A stretch of 41,100 nt of DNA from Clostridiaceae bacterium (lineage in GTDB: Bacteria; Bacillota; Clostridia; Saccharofermentanales; DTU023): NCBI GenBank assembly GCA_012838135.1, contig DUPV01000036.1, positions 1 to 41,100 on the forward strand, written 5' to 3'. Below the pieces are notes generated by a model. The model saw only the letters and a program-made list of their open reading frames with translations. It did no database searches and was not told the origin of the DNA. Positions 26,105-33,862 of the stretch are shown one piece after another. Within the stretch, counting starts at the first letter, position 1. Every line of letters starts with the position of its first letter. The position numbers and the translations under genes were made by a program.

Positions 26105-26131
26105 ATTGTTATTTAATTGTTAAATAACAAT
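26105..26131 (+). repeat. AT-rich hairpin in the miaA leader
   Basis: TTGTTATTTAA and TTAAATAACAA form an 11-bp perfect stem (12 with the flanking A-T) around loop TTG. It ends just before the miaA Shine-Dalgarno GGAG (26135-26138). It could modulate miaA translation or be an mRNA-processing site; it is too A/T-rich to be a strong terminator. Confidence 0.5.
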
Positions 26132-26146
26132 TAATGGAGAATCGTT

Positions 26147-27082
26147 ATGAATTCAGATCAGTCGGATCAGGTAATTGTTATTTGCGGCCCGACAGCTTCC
26201 GGTAAATCCGGTTTAGCTGTAGAATTAGCAAAATTGATTAATGCAGAAATAGTTTCGGCTGATTCGATGCAAATTTATCGTGAATTAGATATCGGCACAG
26301 CAAAAGTGTCTGCTGAAATTCAAGCTGTTATCTATCATCATATGATTGACATTATTGAGCCTGATCAAACTTACAGCGTAGCTCAATATAGTAAGGCGGC
26401 AACTGCTGCAATCAGAGAGATACTGGCTAAAGATAAATCGGTAATTATCTGCGGGGGAACCGGACAATATATTAATGCCTTATTAGACGGATTGATTTTT
26501 ATCGATACTCCGGTTAATCATTCTGTACGAACAGAAATCAACCAAAAAATCACTGCGGATAATGCTTTAAATTGGCATTTGAAATTAAGAAAATTAGATA
26601 AACAAGCCGGACTAAGGATAGCAGTTAATGATTTACGACGTATACGCAGATTTTTTGAAGTATATCAAACTACCGGTTTAACTCAAACTCAAATCTATGA
26701 AAAGTCACATGCCAAAGGACCTGATTTTAATTTTTTATCTTTTTATTTGTATCCGGACAGACAACAACTCTATACACGCATTAATCAGAGAACAGAAGAG
26801 ATGTTTGCATCAGGTCTGGTAGAAGAAGTTAGAAACATTTTAAATAAATATCCTCTGATTCGTAAGGCTCAAAGTTTTCAAGCTATCGGTTACAAAGAAA
26901 CTGCCTCATATCTCGATGGCAAATCGGATCTTGGCACGATTAAGAAACGAATCGAACAAGTTACTCGCAATTATGCCAAAAGACAATTCACCTGGTTCAA
27001 TGCTCGAAAAGAATTAAATGTGATAAATGATTTTGGTAACTTAAATTCATTAGAACAAATCCTGAATATGCTGGAATATTAA
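26147..27082 (+). CDS. miaA: tRNA dimethylallyltransferase
   Basis: MiaA transfers a dimethylallyl group from DMAPP to N6 of A37 in tRNA, making i6A37, which MiaB then methylthiolates. The 311-residue protein shows the P-loop GPTASGKS (residues 14-21), the SADSMQIYRELDIGT motif with the catalytic Asp (39), and GGTGQYINALLDG. QAIGYKE and RNYAKRQFTWF mark the conserved C-terminal region. GGAG at proper spacing supports the ATG at 26147. Together with mutL upstream and an Hfq-like gene downstream, it resembles the widespread mutL-miaA-hfq order. Confidence 0.95.
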   Translation: MNSDQSDQVIVICGPTASGKSGLAVELAKLINAEIVSADSMQIYRELDIGTAKVSAEIQAVIYHHMIDIIEPDQTYSVAQYSKAATAAIREILAKDKSVIICGGTGQYINALLDGLIFIDTPVNHSVRTEINQKITADNALNWHLKLRKLDKQAGLRIAVNDLRRIRRFFEVYQTTGLTQTQIYEKSHAKGPDFNFLSFYLYPDRQQLYTRINQRTEEMFASGLVEEVRNILNKYPLIRKAQSFQAIGYKETASYLDGKSDLGTIKKRIEQVTRNYAKRQFTWFNARKELNVINDFGNLNSLEQILNMLEY

Positions 27083-27090
27083 ATTATTTT

Positions 27091-27158
27091 AAGGGAATAG
27101 CAATGAAGCTCAAATGAGCTCAAAAGTCATTCCCTTCTTTTTGAGCCTCATTGCTATT
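27091..27158 (+). terminator. Terminator region with two competing hairpins after miaA
   Basis: Hairpin A pairs AAGGGAAT (27091-27098) with ATTCCCTT (27129-27136), contains an inner AGCTCA/TGAGCT stem, and is followed by CTTTTT (27137-27142), so it resembles a Rho-independent terminator. Hairpin B pairs AATAGCAATGA (27096-27106) plus CTCAAA with TTTGAG plus TCATTGCTATT (27148-27158). Both use the same bases at 27096-27098, so they are mutually exclusive. The rest of this 333-base gap is AT-rich. Confidence 0.6.
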
Positions 27159-27336
27159 ATGTATAAAATAATTATTAAACATTGTTTAAATTACCGGTTT
27201 CTATTTGTAACATTATTTAATATAATAATATTCCATATTAATAATAGAATAACTGTATATTTATTTCACTTATATAAAAAATCATTTTTCTAAGGTTTAT
27301 CAATTTATATTACTAATCACAAATAATTTCTCTGAA

Positions 27337-27365
27337 TTGAGCAAAATACTATTTTAAAATATTTA
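27337..27365 (+). promoter_or_regulatory. Weak promoter candidate for the Hfq-like gene
   Basis: TTGAGC (27337-27342), 17 bases, TATTTA (27360-27365). The hexamers are imperfect. A separate promoter would be needed if the terminator after miaA works. Confidence 0.3.
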
Positions 27366-27415
27366 TATTAAAACTAGCGCTAGGTTAAAAAATTGAATAA
27401 ACAAGGAGAAATAAC

Positions 27416-27748
27416 ATGAAAAACAATCAACTTAATCAATTAAATAATTCAGATAAGAATTCTTTAACCAGTGGCAGAAGAATGCAGGATAGTTTTTTAA
27501 ACTATTGCAGAAAAAAAGAAATACCCGTAACTTTAGAAATGAATAATGCTTATACTGCGGAAGGTTACATTGTAGGTTTTGATCAAGACAGTATTATATT
27601 AGATCAAAATGGAGCTCAGCAATTATATTTTTTATCATCTTTATGCTGCATTAAGCCTAAAAATGATGTTAATTATATTTTTAATGAAGCATATCGTTAT
27701 AAAAAAGTATTAAACCGATACCCTGAGTACACCTCGAACTATTCCTAG
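27416..27748 (+). CDS. Divergent Hfq-like RNA-binding protein
   Basis: This 110-residue protein aligns by eye with Hfq. QDSFLN (residues 24-29) is the N-terminal helix signature, IPVTLEM (36-42) is strand 1, and GYIVGFDQDSIIL (50-62) holds the Gly and Phe-Asp of Sm1. Sm2 is unusual: Hfq normally has Y/F-K-H-A-I-S, but here YFLSSLCCI, so the Lys-His pair at the uridine-binding pore is absent. It has about 20 extra Asn/Gln/Ser-rich N-terminal residues and a 30-residue C-terminal tail rich in Tyr. The gene order miaA-hfq supports the identification. AAGGAG precedes the ATG. Its last 39 bases overlap convergent lexA. Confidence 0.72.
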   Translation: MKNNQLNQLNNSDKNSLTSGRRMQDSFLNYCRKKEIPVTLEMNNAYTAEGYIVGFDQDSIILDQNGAQQLYFLSSLCCIKPKNDVNYIFNEAYRYKKVLNRYPEYTSNYS

Positions 27749-28342
27749 AATTCTACAACCTTCATGATCAAAGGGGATGGGCTTATAGGCTGAGTTTTGA
27801 GGTATCAGAAACGGTTTATTATCTATTATTTTGAACGTTTTAACTGTTGCTTCATCTTCAATTAAAGCTACCACAATATCTCCGGGATTTGCAAAGTTTT
27901 GTTTATCAACGAATACAATATCTCCATCCATGATTGCAGCGTCAATCATGGAATCCCCTTTGACTTCGAGGGCATACATATCGGGATAGCGGTCAAAATA
28001 ATCAGGAATCGGAATATTTCGTTCAATATTTTCTACCGCCAAAATAGGTGAACCGGCTGTAATTTTACCGATCAAAGGCGCCTGTCTGATTTCATTTTTT
28101 AACTCTAATTCGGGAACAACAATGGCGCGACGCTTGCCATCGCTATAGGTAATTCTGCCCTCATCCTGCAATCTATTTAAATGATTATGAATGGTTGAAG
28201 TTGACTTAATTCCCACTCCTTTGCAAATATCACGAACAGATGGTGAATAGGTGTTCTCAGTTATGTATTCGACAATAAAACGGTAAACTTTTTCTGAAGT
28301 TTCATCAACATTTGCTCTGGTAAAACGATATTTTTCACTCAT
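27710..28342 (-). CDS. lexA: LexA SOS repressor
   Basis: This 210-residue repressor has an N-terminal winged helix (PSVRDICKGVGIKSTSTIHNH, about 34-54) and a C-terminal S24 self-cleaving domain. The cleavage bond is Ala96-Gly97 in ITAGSP, and the catalytic pair is Ser131 (GDSMID) with Lys168 (ATVKT), so RecA-stimulated autoproteolysis should be intact. It controls DNA-damage genes and probably itself via two boxes in its promoter. It converges with and overlaps the Hfq-like gene by 39 bases at its 3' end. No standard GGAGG sits close to the ATG (AGGAG lies about 10 bases upstream). Confidence 0.95.
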   Translation of the reverse strand: MSEKYRFTRANVDETSEKVYRFIVEYITENTYSPSVRDICKGVGIKSTSTIHNHLNRLQDEGRITYSDGKRRAIVVPELELKNEIRQAPLIGKITAGSPILAVENIERNIPIPDYFDRYPDMYALEVKGDSMIDAAIMDGDIVFVDKQNFANPGDIVVALIEDEATVKTFKIIDNKPFLIPQNSAYKPIPFDHEGCRILGIVRGVLRVSV

Positions 28343-28407
28343 AATTAACTCCTGAAAATCAAATAATAATTACATTAATTTCTTAATCCAGAATAATTCT
28401 TATCAAA

Positions 28408-28436
28408 AATATAACAAAACAATTGTTCTATGTCAA
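28408..28436 (-). promoter_or_regulatory. SigA-type promoter of lexA
   Basis: On the minus strand, TTGACA (28431-28436), 17 bases, TATATT (28408-28413). Both hexamers are strong. The two LexA-box-like sites overlap the -35 and the spacer. Confidence 0.65.
28417..28428. promoter_or_regulatory. LexA box candidate, spacer copy
   Basis: AAACAATTGTTC on the plus strand (GAACAATTGTTT on the minus) resembles the Gram-positive LexA box GAAC-N4-GTTC with one arm altered. It sits in the promoter spacer. Confidence 0.55.
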
Positions 28437-28446
28437 ACGATTGTTC
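28435..28446. promoter_or_regulatory. LexA box candidate, -35 copy
   Basis: AAACGATTGTTC (GAACAATCGTTT on the minus strand) matches the spacer copy in 11 of 12 positions, is in the same orientation, and lies 18 bases away over the -35 hexamer. Confidence 0.55.
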
Positions 28447-28521
28447 CTTTTCTTTGAAACAACTTTGAATGAATTTAGGGGTTAATACTAATGAAATTGC
28501 TAAATCAATTAGAAGCTTTTG

Positions 28522-28527
28522 TATAAT
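28522..28527 (+). promoter_or_regulatory. -10 element candidate for the leu-ilv T-box leader
   Basis: A perfect TATAAT with a TTGCTA hexamer 19 bases upstream. The spacing is long, so this is only a candidate start for the leader transcript. Between here and 28678 the DNA is AT-rich with nothing else recognisable. Confidence 0.3.
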
Positions 28528-28678
28528 AATTTGTTAATTCCTATAAAAATCTGAAACAGCTCTTTACATTATTATACTAAAGAAGTAATTTAGTTTTAAT
28601 TATCATTTTTAAAATAGATTAAATTATAAATTAATTAAATATTTAAATTTTAAAAATGATTTGCAACTAGATTTTTCA

Positions 28679-28998
28679 GAGGAAACGCGTGATTTGTTAA
28701 AACCAATAGAGAGGCAAGACAGGTGGAAATTGCCGGCAGAGACTTATTACTACTCAGTTCCTCGTATCAGATGTGATTTTCAGTTTGAGGTTTTTATATT
28801 ATAAAATCTCAATAAGTTAGTCCGAGTAACTTCTTTTATACCTGATCGAGAAATCAAAAGATCAGGATCAATTATAGAAGTAAGTTATTTAGTGATAGAA
28901 AAATACCAGTTTAATAGATGCAGAGTGAATGAATAGTAATTCATTAATTTGGGTGGTACCGCGATAATTCGTCCCAGAGAGCAATCTCTGGGTTTTTT
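28679..28998 (+). ncRNA. T-box riboswitch, probable leucine
   Basis: A T-box leader upstream of leuA. Stem I base pairs GAGGAA (28679-28684) with TTCCTC (28758-28763). Its distal part holds AGAGAGG and GGTGGAA elements. A likely specifier codon CUC (Leu), followed by A, is at 28753-28755 on the 3' side just above the lower helix. Stem III is CCTGATC/GATCAGG (28841-28866). The T-box sequence GGGTGGTACCGCG is at 28951-28963, where UGG pairs with the tRNA acceptor end. The terminator CCCAGAGA/TCTCTGGG plus TTTTTT is at 28973-28998. Uncharged tRNA-Leu would favour antitermination and turn on the operon. The specifier call is inference. Confidence 0.88.
28973..28998 (+). terminator. T-box terminator hairpin
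   Basis: CCCAGAGA, GCAA, TCTCTGGG, then TTTTTT: an 8-bp stem with a GNRA-like loop and U-tract. It is the OFF state of the leader and lies 42 bases before leuA. Confidence 0.9.
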
Positions 28999-29040
28999 AT
29001 TTAGACGGATTTGGGCAGATAATTTGTTTTAGGAGGAATT

Positions 29041-30546
29041 ATGATAAAAATATTTGATACGACGTTGAGAGATGGCGAACAATCACCCGGTTGTTCGATG
29101 AATTTATATGAAAAATTACAAATGGCAAGACAACTGGAACGTTTGGGTGTTGATATCATTGAAGCCGGCTTTCCTGCGGCTTCACAAGGAGATTTTGAAT
29201 CGGTACAAGCTATTGCCCGCAGTTTGAAAAAGACCGTGATTTGTGGCTTGGCTCGTTGCACAAAGAATGATATTGATGCTGTATATGATGCGATTAAAGA
29301 TGCTAATTTTAAAAGAATCCATGTGTTCATCGCTACTTCCGATATCCATTTAAAATACAAATTAAAGAAGACGCGAAAGGAAGTTTTAGCAGATATTGCT
29401 GAATATGTTAGTTATGCCAAATCATTGGTTGATGATATCGAGTTTTCTTGCGAAGATGCTTCACGTACTGATTTGGATTTCTTATGTGAAGCTGTAGATA
29501 TTGCAATTCAAAATGGTGCAACGACGATTAATTTGCCTGACACAGTCGGTTATGCTGTACCGGAAGAATATGCCAATATGATTAAAACTGTGATTGATAA
29601 CGTACCGAATGCCGATAAGGTAGATATTTCTGTACATTGTCATAATGACTTAGGTTTAGCTGTAGCAAATTCTCTGGCTGCGGTTGGGGTAGGTGCGACT
29701 CAAGTTGAATGTACAATCAACGGAATTGGTGAACGTGCAGGTAATGCAGCTTGCGAAGAAATTGTCATGGCATTGAAAACTCGACATGATTATTATGGTA
29801 AAGACACAGCAATAAAAACTACGGAAATCATGCGAACCTCCAATTTATTACAACAAATTACTGCCACTCGAGTCAGCCCGACCAAACCGATTGTCGGTAA
29901 AAATGTATTTGCACATGAATCAGGAATTCATCAGCACGGAGTTTTACAAGATAAATCAACCTATGAAATTATGGATCCGGCTATGATCGGTCTGGTTGAA
30001 ACAGAAAATCTTGTCCTGGGCAAACATTCCGGTAAGCATGCGCTGCGTGCCAAACTTGAAGAACTGGGTTATGAAGTAGATGATGCTCAAATGGAAGAGG
30101 TTTTTGTTGACTTCAAGAACATTGCAGATTCCAAAAAACAAATCTATGATCGTGATATTCACGCTTTAATGCTTAGAGAATATCAAAAAGTCAGCGGAGG
30201 TTACGAATTGGTTGACTATTCATCCTTTACCAGCAATGGCAAAGAATCAAAAACCATTATTAAACTCAGCGATGGTAAAGAAACAATTGAACGTGTCGGC
30301 TCTGGTGCCGGACCGGTCGATGCAGCTTTTGATTGTATGGCAAATATTGTTGGAGATAAATTCCAATTAGAAGATTTTGCAATTCATTCAGTAACCAGAG
30401 GTAAGGATGCTTTGGGTGAAACATTCTTAAGTTTAAGAAGCAATGGTCAAGTGTTTAACGGCAAAGGTCTGAGCAATGATATTATCAAATCAAGTATTAT
30501 TGCATATGTAAATGCTGTAAATCAACAAGCACAGCTTCAAGACTAA
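29041..30546 (+). CDS. leuA: 2-isopropylmalate synthase
   Basis: LeuA condenses acetyl-CoA with 2-oxoisovalerate, the first committed leucine step. The 501-residue protein has TTLRDGEQSPG (about residues 6-16) with the metal-binding and catalytic Asp, the HCHNDLGLA motif (about 200-208) with metal-binding His residues, and a C-terminal regulatory domain from about residue 390 that gives leucine feedback in this family. Length is typical. GGAGGA is six bases before the ATG. It is the first gene behind the T-box leader and is followed by leuC after 188 AT-rich bases with no obvious terminator. Confidence 0.95.
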   Translation: MIKIFDTTLRDGEQSPGCSMNLYEKLQMARQLERLGVDIIEAGFPAASQGDFESVQAIARSLKKTVICGLARCTKNDIDAVYDAIKDANFKRIHVFIATSDIHLKYKLKKTRKEVLADIAEYVSYAKSLVDDIEFSCEDASRTDLDFLCEAVDIAIQNGATTINLPDTVGYAVPEEYANMIKTVIDNVPNADKVDISVHCHNDLGLAVANSLAAVGVGATQVECTINGIGERAGNAACEEIVMALKTRHDYYGKDTAIKTTEIMRTSNLLQQITATRVSPTKPIVGKNVFAHESGIHQHGVLQDKSTYEIMDPAMIGLVETENLVLGKHSGKHALRAKLEELGYEVDDAQMEEVFVDFKNIADSKKQIYDRDIHALMLREYQKVSGGYELVDYSSFTSNGKESKTIIKLSDGKETIERVGSGAGPVDAAFDCMANIVGDKFQLEDFAIHSVTRGKDALGETFLSLRSNGQVFNGKGLSNDIIKSSIIAYVNAVNQQAQLQD

Positions 30547-30734
30547 ATATTCGGGAATATGAAATATTTGCAAAATTGAATTTACAAAATTTACTTTACA
30601 AGATGATATATTAATATTTTATTTAATAAAACATTAACAGAGATACGATATTTTATTTATTGGATTACAAGAGTTTTCTATTTTAATTATTCAGGCAACT
30701 TGTCATTAAGATGAAAACGTCAGGAGAGTGTTAA

Positions 30735-32102
30735 ATGCAAAAAACTTTATTTGATAAAATTTGGGATAAACATGTGATCGTGACAAAAGATGATAAAGAT
30801 TTGCTTTACATAGATTTACATTTAATTCATGAAGTAACTTCCCCTCAAGCTTTTGAAGGCTTACGCCTGAAAAATCGCAAATTAAGAAGACCCGACCGTA
30901 CTTTTGCAACGATGGATCATAACACACCGACAATTGCGGCGCATCGCGATGTAATCTCGGATCCGTTGTCGGCTGAACAGTTGAAGAGCTTAGCTGATAA
31001 TTGTGCAGAATTTGGCGTAACCTTATTTGATATGGAGTCCGAATATAACGGAATTGTCCATATGATCGGTCCTGAATTAGGTTTAAGTTTACCCGGCAAA
31101 ACAATAGTATGTGGTGATTCTCATACTGCGACTCACGGTGCTTTAGGAGCTCTTGCTTTCGGTATAGGTACCAGTGAAGTAGAAGATGTTTTTGCGACTC
31201 AATGTATGTGGCAGACTAAACCGAAAACCATGGGGGTGAAAATTACCGGAAAACCTGCTGATAATGTTTTCGCAAAAGACATTATTTTGAAGTTAATTGC
31301 TGAGAACGGTGTTTCTTTCGGTACCGGATATGCAATTGAGTATTACGGTGATACGATCGAGAATATGCCGGTCGAAGAAAGATTAAGTCTATGCAATATG
31401 TCAATCGAAGGCGGAGCAAAATTCGGCATAATTAAACCTGATCAAAAAACCTTGGATTATATTGAAGGCAGACTCTATACACCGCAAGGTGAAGAATTTG
31501 AAATATTTAAAGAATCAATCAGTGACTTGTATACAGATGATGAATCTTTATTTGATAAAATTATCATTTTGGATGTAACCGACTTAAAGCCTCAGGTCAG
31601 TTACGGAACGAATCCTGCAATGACCGTGGACATTGACAGTAAATTTCCTGAAATTAAGTCACCTGAAGATCAAACAGCGTATGAATATATGGGTCTTAAA
31701 CCCGGCATGAAAGCTGCAGATATACCAATTGAATTTGTTTTTATCGGTTCTTGCACCAATGGCAGAATTACGGACTTAAGAATTGCGGCGGAAGTAATGA
31801 GGAATAAAACTATAGCAGATAATATTACCTGTGTAGTAGTTCCTGGTTCAATGCAAGTTTTACAGCAGGCCGAACAGGAAGGATTAGTCGATATATTCGA
31901 AGAAGCAGGCTGCGAAATGCGCATGCCCGGCTGTTCATATTGTCTGGCAATGAATGAAGACAGAATTGCGCCTGAAACACATTGTGCCTCAACGTCGAAT
32001 CGTAATTTTGAAGGCCGGCAGGGTGAACGTTCCAGAACTCATTTAATGAGTCCTTATTTAGCCGCAAAGACTGCAATTGAAGGGAGAATCAGCCTTGGAT
32101 AA
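30735..32102 (+). CDS. leuC: 3-isopropylmalate dehydratase large subunit
   Basis: LeuC is the [4Fe-4S] aconitase-family subunit that, with LeuD, isomerises 2- to 3-isopropylmalate. The 455-residue protein shows the cluster ligands: Cys in GSCTNGR and the C-x2-C pair in MPGCSYCLAMN. SRTHLMSPYLAA is the conserved C-terminal stretch, although near this end a CxxxNRNFEGRQG motif is present as expected. The sequence starts QKTLFDKIWDKHVI, the family norm. AGGAGAG precedes the ATG. Its last bases overlap the start of leuD. Confidence 0.95.
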   Translation: MQKTLFDKIWDKHVIVTKDDKDLLYIDLHLIHEVTSPQAFEGLRLKNRKLRRPDRTFATMDHNTPTIAAHRDVISDPLSAEQLKSLADNCAEFGVTLFDMESEYNGIVHMIGPELGLSLPGKTIVCGDSHTATHGALGALAFGIGTSEVEDVFATQCMWQTKPKTMGVKITGKPADNVFAKDIILKLIAENGVSFGTGYAIEYYGDTIENMPVEERLSLCNMSIEGGAKFGIIKPDQKTLDYIEGRLYTPQGEEFEIFKESISDLYTDDESLFDKIIILDVTDLKPQVSYGTNPAMTVDIDSKFPEIKSPEDQTAYEYMGLKPGMKAADIPIEFVFIGSCTNGRITDLRIAAEVMRNKTIADNITCVVVPGSMQVLQQAEQEGLVDIFEEAGCEMRMPGCSYCLAMNEDRIAPETHCASTSNRNFEGRQGERSRTHLMSPYLAAKTAIEGRISLG

Positions 32103-32667
32103 ATTAGATATTGTAAAATCAAAAGCTACGGTAATTTTTAAAGACAATATAGATACAGATATTTTGATTCCGAAAAATTACTTGAAATCTACGAAGCGTA
32201 CCGGTTTTGCTGATGCTCTATTCGCTCCGTGGCGTTATGATGAAACCGGAAAACCGATTGAAAGTTTTCCGTTAAATCAAACCGCCAATCAAGGTAATCA
32301 AATTTTGATTGCCGGCGAAAACTTCGGTTGTGGTTCATCACGTGAGCATGCTGCATGGGCTTTACAGGATTTCGGTTTTAAAGTTGTAATTGCCGGCAGC
32401 TATTCACCGATTTTTTATATGAATTATTTAAATAATTTGAAGTTGCCTTTAATTTTAGGCAGGGCGGAACGAGAAGCTCTGATTGAGCAAAATTCAGAAA
32501 TTACGGTTAATTTGCTTGATAAGACTGTAACAGCCGGCAACTTGTGTTTTTCTTTTGAAATTGAAAATGTATATCGAGAAAAACTGCTGAAAGGTCAGGA
32601 TGGAATCGAAGAAATTTTGGAATATATAAATTTAATAGAAGAACATGAGAAAAAATATGCAAAATAA
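32095..32667 (+). CDS. leuD: 3-isopropylmalate dehydratase small subunit
   Basis: LeuD completes the isomerase swivel domain. Conserved motifs are [14 protein letters not shown] (about residues 14-27) and [13 protein letters not shown], which binds the substrate. I chose the TTG at 32095 (190 residues) over the upstream TTG at 32077 because AGGGAGA then lies seven bases before it and the product starts at the usual place. It overlaps the leuC stop by eight bases and the leuB start by 23 (or 11), so the subunits are translationally coupled. Confidence 0.92.
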   Translation: MDKLDIVKSKATVIFKDNIDTDILIPKNYLKSTKRTGFADALFAPWRYDETGKPIESFPLNQTANQGNQILIAGENFGCGSSREHAAWALQDFGFKVVIAGSYSPIFYMNYLNNLKLPLILGRAEREALIEQNSEITVNLLDKTVTAGNLCFSFEIENVYREKLLKGQDGIEEILEYINLIEEHEKKYAK

Positions 32668-33718
32668 GAAGATTTTAGTTTTAAAAGGTGACGGTGTCGG
32701 TCCTGAAATTATTGACTGTGCACTGGAAGTTTTGTCGGTTATCTCTGAAAAATCAGGCAAAAAGTTTGATTTAGATTTTGCCGATATCGGCGGTATGGCG
32801 ATTGATAAGCACGGAAATCCCTTTCCGGAAGAAACCGAGCAAAAACTGCAAGATGTTTCGGCTGTACTGCTTGGAGCGGTTGGCGGTCCTAAATGGGATA
32901 ATATCGATCCCGTAATCAGACCGGAAAAAGGTCTTTTAGCTTTGCGTAAAGCATTGGGTGTTTATGCAAATTTACGACCGTGCCGTATTTATCCGGGTTT
33001 AATTGATAATTCACCTCTGAAACCGGAATATCTGCAAAACGTTGACTTTGTGATTGTACGTGAATTGGTGGGCGGAATATATTTCGGCAGACGTGATACA
33101 TTCGTAGAAAATGGTTTACGTACGGCTTTTGACGAAGAACGTTATGATGAAGCTGAAATTAAACGCATAGCTATTTATGCTTTTGAAACTGCGATGGGTC
33201 GTTCGAAAAAATTAACCTTAGTTGATAAAGCTAATGTTTTAGATTCATCAAAACTGTGGCGTGAAGTTGTCAGAGAAATAGCGGCAGATTATCCGGAAGT
33301 AGAATTGGAATTTCTTTATGTCGATAACGCGGCAATGCAATTAATTCGTCAGCCGAGCAATTTTGATGTTATTTTAACCAATAATATTTTCGGTGATATC
33401 TTATCGGATGAAGCAAGCCAAATTGCCGGTTCGATCGGACTGTTACCTTCGGCAAGCTTGGGTGCCGATGTCGGCCTTTATGAACCGATTCACGGTTCAG
33501 CGCCTGATATAGCGGGACAAAATATAGCAAATCCTTTGGCAACCATTTTGTCTTTGGCGATGCTTTTGCGTTATTCCTTCAGCATGCATAATGAAGCAGA
33601 TCAAATCGAACAAGCTGTTAAACAAGTTTTGGCAGACGGTTATCGCACCAAAGATTTAGCGACAGGTGATTATTTAGGTACGCGTGAGATGACAATTGAA
33701 GTTATCAAATATTTATAA
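32645..33718 (+). CDS. leuB: 3-isopropylmalate dehydrogenase
   Basis: LeuB oxidises and decarboxylates 3-isopropylmalate with NAD+ to give 2-oxoisocaproate. The 357-residue protein starts [14 protein letters not shown], carries GAVGGPKWD and [16 protein letters not shown], and has the metal site [12 protein letters not shown] and the cofactor region [15 protein letters not shown]. An alternative ATG at 32657 would remove four residues. Length is typical. A 144-base gap follows, then the ABC ATPase gene. Confidence 0.95.
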   Translation: MRKNMQNKKILVLKGDGVGPEIIDCALEVLSVISEKSGKKFDLDFADIGGMAIDKHGNPFPEETEQKLQDVSAVLLGAVGGPKWDNIDPVIRPEKGLLALRKALGVYANLRPCRIYPGLIDNSPLKPEYLQNVDFVIVRELVGGIYFGRRDTFVENGLRTAFDEERYDEAEIKRIAIYAFETAMGRSKKLTLVDKANVLDSSKLWREVVREIAADYPEVELEFLYVDNAAMQLIRQPSNFDVILTNNIFGDILSDEASQIAGSIGLLPSASLGADVGLYEPIHGSAPDIAGQNIANPLATILSLAMLLRYSFSMHNEADQIEQAVKQVLADGYRTKDLATGDYLGTREMTIEVIKYL

Positions 33719-33862
33719 ATATAAAAGAGTATGTTATTTTTAATTGCAAACTGAAATATATTTTCAATTAATATTTACTGTAATGATAAAAAAATATAAA
33801 AGAATATATGGATGAATTTACAAAAAAACAATCTGCAAGTTATATAAAATGAGTGAGGTTTA

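Noticed and set aside
33808-33852. Short 14-codon open frame before the ABC ATPase as a leader peptide
   Set aside because: No ribosome binding site, no run of Leu, Ile or Val codons, and no attenuator hairpins.
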